This document shows, piece by piece, positions 1 through 10,300 of a stretch of DNA of 64,000 bases (positions within the stretch are counted from its first letter, which is position 1; each line of letters starts with the position of its first letter). A program made the translations under genes and the position numbers. The notes beneath the pieces were generated by a model, which worked only from the letters and a program-made list of their open reading frames with translations, made no database searches and was not told the origin of the DNA. The stretch is from the NCBI GenBank assembly GCA_013339685.2, contig CM023483.1, forward strand, positions 58,625,777 to 58,689,776, given 5' to 3'. This DNA comes from Hyalomma asiaticum (Eukaryota; Arthropoda; Arachnida; Ixodida; Ixodidae).

Positions 1-760
1 ATATGGCACATACCCACTTCGGGGGATCGGCCAAGACCTGATGTGTTTACCTGACAAAAACGTGCAAAGCGGAATTTGTCAAGAATATACGGCGTAACAT
101 ATGCTGCTACTAATTAACAAAAAAAAAAAAAACAGACGCTAAGCTGGAAGAAAGCAAATACATATTTATTTAACAAGCTCTTCTTTCCATGGACACGTCA
201 TTTTAATTTAATGCTATATTGTTTTTATTTACGTGAACTTCACATGCCGCTAAGTCCTACTATAATTACTACTACAAACGCCCTATCTAATTTGACAAGA
301 ATCTTTTTTTTTTTAATTTAACTGCATATTTCTATTCCTTTTGATTAATTCTTCAGGACATCCCAAAGTTTGTGGCCCATGCCTCATGCATAGCACGTAT
401 ACCCCATAGTGGGCGCGTTCCAACAGTCAACATGAGCAGCCGCATCATCGTCATTTTTCGTGAATCGGTAGCTATGTATAGTCCCCGTGTAACCACTTAT
501 ACAAATAATTCATGTAATTAGCCTTGCAGAATAAGAAACGCCATGAACAACATATATGTAATGTAAGTCCGAAGAACATGTAGCAAGTTAAAAATGTTCA
601 GAACACAAATATTTGTTGGGCAAACGCTTCGAAATAACATTAGCAAATAAATAATTAGCTCCTGTAGCCTCTAGGGGAGGGGAGGGGGGCGTTTCTTCGT
701 TTCTTCAGTCTTCAGCTTTAATATATATACCTTTCACAGCCGTTCGGTAATTATCACGCC
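1..760. other. Spacer upstream of JMJD7
   Basis: The stretch is AT-rich with a run of A at 120-132 and T-rich runs near 304-316. No credible coding region or RNA gene was seen. Confidence 0.5.
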
Positions 761-845
761 GGTCGAAATTCACGGAGCCCTCACTACAACGTCTCTCATT
801 CTCATAATCATACGACTGTTTTGGGAGGTAAAACCCCGCAAATTA
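761..845 (+). repeat. SINE 3'-body fragment
   Basis: GGTCGAAATTCACGGAGCCC, then ...CTCATAATCAT... and GGTAAAACCCC, is the tail of the tRNA-headed SINE family found complete elsewhere in this window (compare 57850-57958 and, reversed, 60403-60500). The tRNA-like head is missing here. The stretch 846-1277, which would hold the JMJD7 promoter and 5' UTR, shows nothing else I can name. Confidence 0.65.
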
Positions 846-1277
846 TTCCGCCGCTGAAAGTCTACTTGTGGGGCGTACATGTTGTGCAGCACCAGCTGTC
901 TCAACATTTCGTCACTTCTTCACTATGAATCCAGGGCATGGCCGTAAATACCTGGGCTAATCTAAACAGCGCGCTGAAAACCGTCCCGAGTAAATTCAAA
1001 TCTGGAGGCAATCTCGGCCAACGTTACTAGAATACTCAGGAGCAAGAAAAGGAAGGAATCCCATTGGTAGGGTAACTGTATTAGCTGTGTATTGAGTCTC
1101 TTAGGGTAAGTGCAGCCATCTCTCGGTCTGTTATGACAACTCCAGGAATCCGAAGTGGTCGAAAACGGAATAAAGCACATGGGGGTCGTTCCCACGCGCT
1201 TTCAGAAGTGTATCTCGTACGTGGAGTGCGCAGCACTGTCGCAAATGTGAGCTCATTCTGAGCGCTAAATCACTGGG

Positions 1278-1956
1278 ATGGAACCGGTACCACTGCACAG
1301 TGTACTGGGACGCTTCAACGAAAACTGCAAGGACTTCTTTCACCCGCGCTCTGTCGCCGAAATCACGGAAATACCGAGCCCGCTGGAATTTCACAGACGC
1401 TGGGTTTCGCCTAACCTACCCGTCATCATCCGAGGCGGTGCGTCCCACTGGGATGCTGTTAATAAGTGGACTCGTACCTACTTGAAGGGCAAAGTCGGTG
1501 AACTAGCAGTCACCGTAGCCGTCACTCCGAATGGGTTTGCGGACGCCGTGCACGGAGGTGTGTTCGTGACTCCCGAAGAACGTGTCATGAAATTCGGCGA
1601 GTTCTTGGACATCCTCGAAGCCCGTGAACGCTCGAAAGCGGTGTTTTATATTCAGAAGCAGAACTCGAACTTCACCGACGAGTTCAAGGAACTTGCAGTT
1701 GACGTCGATACCGATGTTTGCTGGGCGACAGCAGCATTCGGCAAGGAGCCCGACGCGGTCAATTTCTGGATGGGCGATGAGCGGGCCGTCACGTCCATGC
1801 ATCGCGACCACTACGAGAACATATACTGCGTGGTTTCGGGCCACAAGGACTTCATCCTTCTGCCCCCGACCGATTTGCCATGGGTGCCTTACGAATATTA
1901 TAAAACGGGACAATTTCGCGAAGCCGCGAACGGTCAATTCGACGTAATCGGTTCAG
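1278..1956 (+). CDS. JMJD7: JMJD7 exon 1
   Basis: It carries 226 codons plus one base. The donor GT at 1957-1958 follows ...GGTTCAG. It holds the N-terminal half of the JmjC fold and the HxD iron motif. Confidence 0.85.
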
Positions 1957-2543
1957 GTATGCGTATTCATCGCTGTGAATTTCAACGTCTTATTTTACAA
2001 AAGAATTGTAATCAACAGGAGTTGTACGGAATATCTTCGAAATATGTAGTTGTTATAAGAGGCATTGTTACATTCATAACAGTTTATGTGCTTGTAGATT
2101 TGTCAACAGATGGCTGTTGACTATATTTCCAAATACCCACACGCGCCTTCCCATTTCACAGGCTACAATAAATTGCACACTACTCTCCGATATGGAGGTC
2201 TTAAGGTTAGGGTTCAGTGAAGTATTTTGCTTTTGCTGCCGCTCAAGCAATGTTACAACACCGACACTGTTGGCTTGTGCAGGCGATGATTCGTTGGTGC
2301 CATGGATTCCCCTAGATCCAGAAAACCCGGACTTTGACAGATATCCACTCTACCGGCGAGCATCACCGGTGAAATGTAGGGTCAGTGCCAGGCGATATGC
2401 TGTACTTGCCTAGCTTGTGGTTCCACCACGTCCGGCAAAGCCATGGATGTATTGCGCTTAATTACTGGTACGACATGGAATTTGACATCAAGTATTGTTA
2501 TTACAAGCTTCTTGAAGATTTGTCGCTGACAAGTAAAAACTGA
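1278..2543 (+). CDS. JMJD7: JMJD7-like JmjC-domain Fe(II)/2-oxoglutarate oxygenase, two exons, frameshifted
   Basis: Seen: exon 1 (1278-1956) encodes a protein that reads along the whole N-terminal part of JMJD7, including PSPLEFHRRWV, VAVTPNGFADAV, DAVNFWMGD and the iron-binding HxD in TSMHRDHYEN (His175, Asp177). Exon 2 (2283-2543) continues with VPWIPLDPENPDFDRYP. The start is the first ATG after an in-frame TAA at 1266-1268, and it aligns with the family N-terminus. Phases join cleanly (G|GC, Gly). Known: JMJD7 is a small soluble oxygenase of about 316 aa that hydroxylates lysine on the DRG1/DRG2 GTPases; a protease role on histone tails has also been reported. Odd: near 2387-2390 one extra base shifts the frame, and the rest (GDMLYLPSLWFHHV and on to TGA 2541-2543) is read only in another frame. 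Without correction the product ends early at 2411-2413 and lacks the distal His ligand. This is either a sequencing or assembly error or a decaying copy. The family call is firm; intactness is not. Confidence 0.88.
1957..2282 (+). other. JMJD7 intron 1
   Basis: A 326-bp GT-AG intron with no further feature seen. Confidence 0.75.
2283..2543 (+). CDS. JMJD7: JMJD7 exon 2 (frameshifted last exon)
   Basis: The acceptor is ...TTGTGCAG at 2275-2282. Codons 2285-2389 are in phase with exon 1. From 2391 the family-like reading is one base displaced and runs to TGA at 2541-2543, with WFHHV at about 2418-2432 and NYWYDMEFDIK after it. The single extra base lies in GTCAGTGCCAGGCGAT (2381-2396). Confidence 0.8.
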
Positions 2544-2601
2544 TGACATAGTTCCCATCCTTATAGTGAATGCAAATACAACCACTGCTGCACAAGGGAT
2601 G

Positions 2602-2607
2602 AATAAA
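2602..2607 (+). terminator. Poly(A) signal AATAAA of JMJD7
   Basis: AATAAA lies 59 bases after the TGA at 2541-2543, a normal distance for a short 3' UTR on this strand. Confidence 0.6.
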
Positions 2608-4019
2608 GTGCAACACAGTACTTCGAATCGTGAATAAGAAATTTAATGTGTAACAAGCACACACTTCAGGCCACTGCAACAGTACAACACAAAAATTAAG
2701 AACTTGCAGCATGCCTTATGACCAGTAAAGGGAACACAACTCCATTTGTACAAGTACAAAAGTGCGTATGTTAGTAGGTGTGACATTGCCTTTGAAGGCA
2801 ACCCAATGCGATGGCCACCAAATTTCACTGAGCAGCCTTAACAGAAACCAAGCTGTGAAACACCTCAGGAGAAGCACAATTTGCATGGTATTTCGTTGCA
2901 TTAAGTACCATCCCTGTTGGTAATGCAAAGTCCACCAACAACTCCTGGAAGCTTTCTTCCAAAAAATAAATTATCAATGCCGTGAAAAAAAATGACCACA
3001 TGACTTAAATGATGGGCATTGCTGAAGTACGCAACCTGCGCTTATGAAATGGTGTAAAACACTCACTAGCATTGCTAGTATTATTAAAAAAGCAAACACA
3101 CTCCACCTATATTTGTATGCATATTTTTTAAGTGTCAACTCTTTCCCAATGCATATGTACAAAGCTTGCATTAACATTTGCATGCTCAGAATTTGTAGTC
3201 ACGCGATTTCAGAATGTATTTCACAGCTTCAACTAATCACACAGAACATCACTTGATTTCCATCCCTTCAATGTCACTTATCCCTCGCTTCCTCTGTTCA
3301 AAGGGGCCAACATCAAGCATACGTAAGAAAATACACAGGGGGACTCACAAACTGGTCTTATCAACGGGACCATACAACCTGCAACAACTTTACCCAGCAC
3401 AAACGAGATGTCACAGCTATCAGGGAACAGACAACAAAACGTGCCCACGACATACGTTGACTTTCCTTGTAACTCGCAAAGAATGCAACGCCCAGGCTGT
3501 GATATTAATTCTTAGTGAGAAGTTTATATACATGTTTGCTGCCACGTGTCACATACTTTCACGCTTGCAAGCGAATGAAGTCTAACTCGGCAGCAATGGA
3601 GCTGTGTCTGCAATACCAAAATATCCAGCATTTCACACACCACACAACTTTCAAGCACTCTTGGCTTGGCACAAATGCTTTGTCGCAATTAAGGGTACTG
3701 CTTTATGGATGAGACCGTATAGAAGGTTGCCTCACAGCATACCAATGCAACATGCAGAATGAAGGTTCAAGTGGTTACGTTATATGATAGCACATTTCCG
3801 ATTTTGTAATCTTTTAGTTAATCAATCACAGCATACACATATGCTTATCACTTTTACAAATTTTGAATTACATGTAATAATGCATTTAAACTTAAATTAT
3901 AATGCACTGGTATTGATATGTTCTCCATATACAGCGACCTTGCATGGTGTATAAGCTCATACACACTCACAAGGTTAAGGCAAGTATTTTGGAGTATGAA
4001 ACACCAAAAAATCATTATG
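2608..4019. other. Spacer between the convergent JMJD7 and NFYA genes
   Basis: AT-rich DNA with many short ORFs on both strands, none with a recognisable domain or codon bias. It probably includes the 3' UTR end of NFYA near 4020. Confidence 0.5.
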
Positions 4020-4025
4020 TTTAAT
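4020..4025 (-). terminator. Possible NFYA poly(A) signal ATTAAA
   Basis: ATTAAA on the minus strand, about 250 bases beyond the proposed stop. It is a weaker variant signal and no AATAAA was seen nearer. Confidence 0.35.
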
Positions 4026-4274
4026 TTGTCTCACTATTCTGTATGAATGAGACAACGAGGAGCAGCTCAAAGAAAGTGGTAGCATCAGATGTCTGTCTTT
4101 CACCAACAATGTGTGCAGCTTGTTTCGGAGATATGTACACATGATTGCGATGCGTTCTGAATGCCAAAACATGTATTCTTTGTACAGGTGCAAAAGTTGA
4201 GTGATGACAGCGACGACGACCACGATGATGATGGCAATGAAGTTTTGATGATGGTTCTTGCTGGTCACTGGCTG

Positions 4275-4367
4275 TCAGTTTGAGTCTCCAGTTGCCACCA
4301 TAAGTTCTGAAGGCATGACGTTGAGGAGACCATTCTGCATAGTGAAGGTGTATTTCGATGACTGGTT
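4275..4367 (-). CDS. NFYA: Probable NFYA last exon
   Basis: After a strong polypyrimidine acceptor (CACCTTTTGTTGCAG), phase 0 reads 30 codons (NQSSKYTFTMQNGLLNVMPS...) to TGA at 4277-4275. It has no similarity I recognise to vertebrate NF-YA ends. It was chosen because it is in phase and has the best acceptor in the stretch. Confidence 0.6.
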   Translation of the reverse strand, partial: NQSSKYTFTMQNGLLNVMPSELMVATGDSN

Positions 4368-7300
4368 CTGCAACAAAAGGTGAACAGCAGTCGATTAGTA
4401 ACAGGTAGTAGTAAGCACAATGAACAAAAGAGCTCCAAAGAGCTGCTTTTTTTTTTTATAGATAAGTATACTGTAAGGAGAGGTTGGTGCCCATGTGCGT
4501 TGCTGACTAATCCTCTTCCCTTACAGGATGATTTTTGTCGCAAAGTTATGAACAGTTCATCAAAGCGAATGAATACAAGCACTCGGACATGGACACATAT
4601 TTAGAGCCACTATTCCGGCACAACTGTCCATGAAACGGGGGCTACAGATGACAAACGTTCATACATCAGTACTGTCCACACAGGTACTGCTTTGGTTGTA
4701 TGGGAAGAAACGTTAAGAAACATACAACAGCGAAGATTTATACTTCTACCAGCCAAAGAAATGTTTGTCGTGTGGTCATCATCAACAGAAAATGTCAGGC
4801 TAAAACAAGAAGTCAAGCCAGCATAGCGGAACGGGAATACGCACACGGAGGGGAGCACGGCACATGCTCTCAGTGGTGTTATGCCATCACCCTCCCCCGT
4901 ACTGATCAAAAGTAGCATCACGCAGCATAGTGGAAGCAAGGTAGAGAGGAAGAGTGAAGCAAGCAAGAGTGGGTGGCAGCGCTCTACAAAGAATGGATGA
5001 AGCAGGACAACAAGCCCCACATACCGAGAGGCTCCTCTGAGCACTGAGGCACAGTGGGTATGCGACGCGTGTTATGGGCTGCTGGACAGCACGGTGCATA
5101 ATGCATTTGTGAAATGCGCGATCACGACATCGACATGGACCATGAACATGCATATGTGCAATTTTCATCAAATAAATTTTTTTCGTCAATGCGGGCCATT
5201 TCTTTTAAAATTCATTAGGTGCATATTTTCTTTTTTTCTATTGGTGGGGTCAAAAGTTGGGGGTCCGACTTATACTCAGAGTCGACTGATACGCAGCAAT
5301 ATATGGTAGTCCAATCCAGCAACTTTTATTCTAGAGCACAGTTGCAGTTTAACAATGTCCTCCCCTGCTGGTGTCTTCGCAAATGAACGAAAGAAAGTCA
5401 TATAATAAGAGAAAAATGGCAGAAAAGTTAAGCAAGCTAACAGTTCGTTTGCCCATATTGCACTTGGTAGAGAGCGCTGTATCTTGAAATCTGTTGTATG
5501 CGGGATCCTCGCTTGTGAAAAATATGTGGAAAGCCATGTTTCTTTGTTCAGGCGTTCATGCTGCTTTGCCACAGAGTCGGGCTCATGTTTTATTCTACTG
5601 TCAATTAATTTTTCTTTCAGAGATGATATCACAGCATTGAAAATTTCTCCTCCTTTCACTTTACTGAAAAAGCTACAATATTGTTTACAAATATGAAGCT
5701 GTCAGCTGTGGGTATGCTGGTGACACTGAAAGTGTACATCGAAAGCAGCTAACCATATTATGTTACCTGGCCTCCCAGAGACATGGGCTGACCCAAAAGT
5801 TGCGAACCCAGCCAGGGCACGTAGGCTTCAATGCACTTTTGAAAAAATTTAATTGAGCCTCCCGGTACTGTGGACCCAAATGTACTGGAGCAGAAAGCAA
5901 TGTTAGCCCACTATGTTAGCATGTAAAGGCAAGCAGAGGAATGTTAATTTGGCACACCTCGAGTACCTCAAGGGACTGAAGCCCATTAGAGACGTCGTCG
6001 TGCTGCGAGGAGCCATCCACAGAGTTGTGGTTGCTCCCAGTGTCACAAGGCGAGTTCTCTCCATGGTCCTTGCGTGAGCTGCCCGAGTGAAACCGGCCGC
6101 CTTCGCCACGGATCCGGTTCATAGCATGTCGGTGCCGAGACTCGTGCAGGTACTTCTGCAATACGAAAGCAGGTCAGCAGCTTGTGAGATTTACAATGGT
6201 CAAGTTGCAGGTACTGTGCCAGCACTCCGTGCACATCCTTGCATTACTGCATGGTGGTAGATGGTATATACAACATTCCACAAACAGGCTTCAGCATAGT
6301 TTGCAACAATCACTGAACTTGCAAAAATAAAACTGGTGGGCCTAAAAAAAATTCAAGCCATTACACATTGTTAAAACCGTTAGAACAGCTTTTCATTCCT
6401 TCATTATTTTTAACCTTTCCCTCAGCCCACTGCTAAATGACAGAGATAGTGATAATGATGATGCTGCATGATAGTGATAGCAAATGTGACACCGTTGCCT
6501 TGGCTCCACTGTTTACTTAGATTTCACAGTCGTAGCACTGGCTTTACGTTTTTCTTTCTTTCTTTGCATTTCGTGCTATCAAATATGCCTGTGCTCTCTT
6601 TTCTGTGTCTGACTCCATCTCCCTGCAGTCAAGTGCAATGACAGAGATGGTCTAGACTGGAGCTCTGTACGCCACACATGGCAAGACTGGTGTACTGTGC
6701 AGTTGCTGTCAGCTTACATGTGCCCCGATGATGTTGATATCTCTAGACAAGTGGTCTAACCATTTGCATTGCTTTAGCGGCTTTTTAACCCATTCAGGGT
6801 CAATCATGTCGATGTACAGCAAAACCTCATTATAACGAAGTTGAAGGGGGAGCCATAATTACTTTGTTATAACGATTAGTTTGTTATTGCAAATATCCAT
6901 GTCAGCTATGGGAATTTCAAGGGGAATTGCGATTGCTTCGTTATATCCGATATTTCGTTATATCCGGGTTCGTTATAACGAGGTTATACTGTATATTAGG
7001 CCACAAACAAGTGACACGTGGCCGATTTATGATCCCGTCTTTGTGTTTCTTTATGCTTGAAATATGCCACAACTTTTCAACTCTCTCTTTCTCCACAAGT
7101 GCCTCCAGCCTGCAGAGATGCAAGGAACATTTTTTCTTGAGCCATAGCCATTTGGTTCTCCCTACATGGTTCATTTATGCTGGCGTGTCAGCTACTGCGA
7201 GTTCATCCCAGCAGGAGCAACAAAGCAACAGTTTCTGTTTATTGCACTTTCGAAAACTGATATCTAGTTTCTAATCTCTAAGGAGGTGACTGTGTGATAC

Positions 7301-10300
7301 TTATTTAGAGGTGTGCAATTACACCTGTACAAGCTATGCTTCCATGGCTGGGTATTTCTTTTCTTGTGAACTGCGAATACCGATTTCCTCCGACTGGCAA
7401 TAGGATGAGGGGTAACCATAGTTTTCCTGTGTGTGCCCACATAACACAGTAATTATGCTACGGACACTTGCACTGGTTGCTCTACCGAAGGTGGGTCAGG
7501 TGGTGATGGCTTCGATGCAGACTATTTTCGAAGTGCCGAACCGGAATCAGATTCGCTGAATGAGAGCCTTCAAGCTTTTCAGACTCAAGAGTCAGACCAA
7601 GTAACAACAAGGTGTGCACGGCATGATGATCCTGCCCGAGACAAAGGTGGCAGAAGCCTGGTTTACGCTTGTCCATATGCGCGTGATTCACACTCACTCC
7701 AGTGCACCTAGTACTAACATTTATTCTCATTCTAAGTTTATTTCCGTTCTGGTTATTCATGGACAAGCAAAGCATCTACACCAGTGCAAAATATCTTTTA
7801 TGTTAATTTATGATCACTATAAAAGTTATGGTAACACCTTTCAGACAGGTGATCGTAAAAATCTTTCAATCTGATATTTAACGAACTGAACCCTGCAATG
7901 GTCAACCTTCACAGAAAAAAAGATATCTTCAAAGGGTCAAGGATTCACAGCTATGTACAATCAATCACTTGTCAAGGTCCAAGGTTAAACATAACCTTTA
8001 CAAACTAAGTGTGACTTTACTCTTTAAGAGAGGTGAGGTGAACACTTCCATCCACAATAGTCAACAGTGGCACTCACCCTCCGCTCCTTGGGTATGCGAC
8101 CTTCGGCCTCGAGTCGTGCCCTGGCCTGGCGCCGCTTAAGGATGCGATGGTACTGCTTGGCATTGACGTACAGGGGCTCCTCTTCCACCACATCCGCAGG
8201 GGCTGTCGTGGCAGTGGTGGTGGCCCCCGGCAACGGGATGCGTTGCACTGTCTGCAGGGTTGCTGTCCCCGCATTGGCAGCCTGGGCTGCTGCCACGGCA
8301 TTGTGGTTGGGCATCACCTGTTGGAACTTCGCTGGTGTCAGTGTCACTCACTACACCAGCTGCCACATGACAAACCTCCAATAACATTTGGTGTCTCACA
8401 GAGGATGCTAGAGATGCTTTCCTTGGAACACTGTTGCACAAAAGCAGGTGCATTTGTTGCGAGCAACACGGGAGACTGATTAAAATACGATTGGGGAATT
8501 GAACTTGTGAAGTGTACGTATTGCTTTCAAGATTTAATAAGCAGGAAAATAAAGGAAACCTTCCATAATCTGGCAAAGAAACAAGCCATTTTGACTAGCA
8601 GACAGTGCATTCACCTAGGCCTAGCAGTCATGGGAGAACCAGATAGCAAGAAATCTGAATATGGTTGGAACACATTTGGACAATGCTGGAGGTACAAACA
8701 GCCGAAGCTACCAATATTTCTTAAAAGTATGCAATCAGTACATTCAGTAAGCATGTCTTAGCTTATGCAACATGCTCTCGGTAACAAGGAAACTAAGTGA
8801 CATAAGGCAGTACGGATTGCATAGAAAATGCAGATAGCTTATGCTCTATTTGAAAGTGAAAGATATAAGAGAAGCTTCGCAAGCCATACATGTGAAAGAT
8901 GGCCTATGGTCTAGTGCAACTAGTATGATCAGTTCAGCAGAGGGTTAGGTGAAGTGACGAAGTTAAGAAACCTGCAGTCATACCACAGGGCTGCTAGCGC
9001 AGGGCCGAGGTAACAACCACTATCATTTTAGATACATATTAAATACATATAAGTCCAGAACACTCTGTAGCATCACTTTCACAAAGAGCTATAAAACACA
9101 TATGCACCAGGCAAAAGGCACCCACCATTACAATGTTGCCACCACCAACAGAGGATGGCAGTGTTATGGCTTGAGGTGTTGCCTGTGCCGCCTGCACAAC
9201 TTGCGCTCCCGCTGATGCCACCTGTGGAATCTGGATTATACCTGAGCATAGAACAGATAGATGATCGAATGAATACTAATCTTTACAGCTGTTTCTCTGC
9301 AACTACACTTTGGAGCAGCAACCAACTGGCCATATGTGATACACACCTCCAGGCCCTTGTACAAAGTTTGTGCCATCAACTGTGACAGGTTGGTATACGA
9401 GAGTCTGGCCATCTGATGTTTGCAGAATCTGGCCTTGCTGGGGTTGCTGAATGATGATCTGTTGGAAGAAAAAAGATAAATGAGAGAAAACAGCTTACAC
9501 AACCATGAAGATGCTAGAGGGGGTCATTCCATCTTTGAACATTTCTAAAATTTTAATAAATTTTGATGAAAGCTGATGCATTTATGTATATTTATGTGCT
9601 TGTTCTAAATATGCAATTATTTTTCCACTACAATACATAGTTTTAAAAATATCAGAATTTCATATGCCTTGTTGGCAGCAAGATTTTCTCCTAAACTGAG
9701 AAGGTTACAGCACAAATCTACATATCACAATAATCTGGAATGAGAACAGTATGCAGTAGCACAAGAACAGAGGCTCTAAACCTATTTGAATTAGAGTTAT
9801 TGTATGTTGAACGTACACAGGTGAGTTGAAGGACATTGCGCATGAAAGGGAAACATACCATAACTTTAGTTCAAATAGGTTTGAGAGCACCCATTCTAGT
9901 ACTACAGTGCAGACCACTTATAACGTAACCGCTTTTTGCGCGGGACCGGTTATAACATGGGTTTTTTTGACCACCGATATGTCGCCCATAGAACTCAATG
10001 TATAGGCCGACCGTTTATTGCGTAGGCGCGCGAAGGAGAATACCGGTTATAGCGCGGAGTTTTTAGGCGCGCGACCATAAAATCAGCGAACGGAGCACGG
10101 TCGGCACGGTTTCCCGGCGGCGTTCCCGGCGCGCCGGGACGTTGGGAGTGTGAGTGGGAGGGCGCACATGGAGACCGCCGCGAAAAGTCAAACATTGTGG
10201 AGGAGAAGAGAGGGTACAGTAGAGAGGGAGTCGGGGAGACCTTGGAAGGAGGGAGCGTGTTTTCGTCACCGTGGCGACCGTGGCAGCGTCCAATCCGGGT

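Noticed and set aside
1503..1937. 144-codon ORF on the minus strand
   Set aside because: It is antisense to JMJD7 exon 1, whose plus-strand reading has clear family similarity; the ORF is a shadow of its codon bias.
8136..8576. 146-codon minus-strand ORF and 105-110-codon plus-strand ORFs over 8067-8479
   Set aside because: Out-of-frame or antisense shadows of NFYA exon 7, which carries the real signature.
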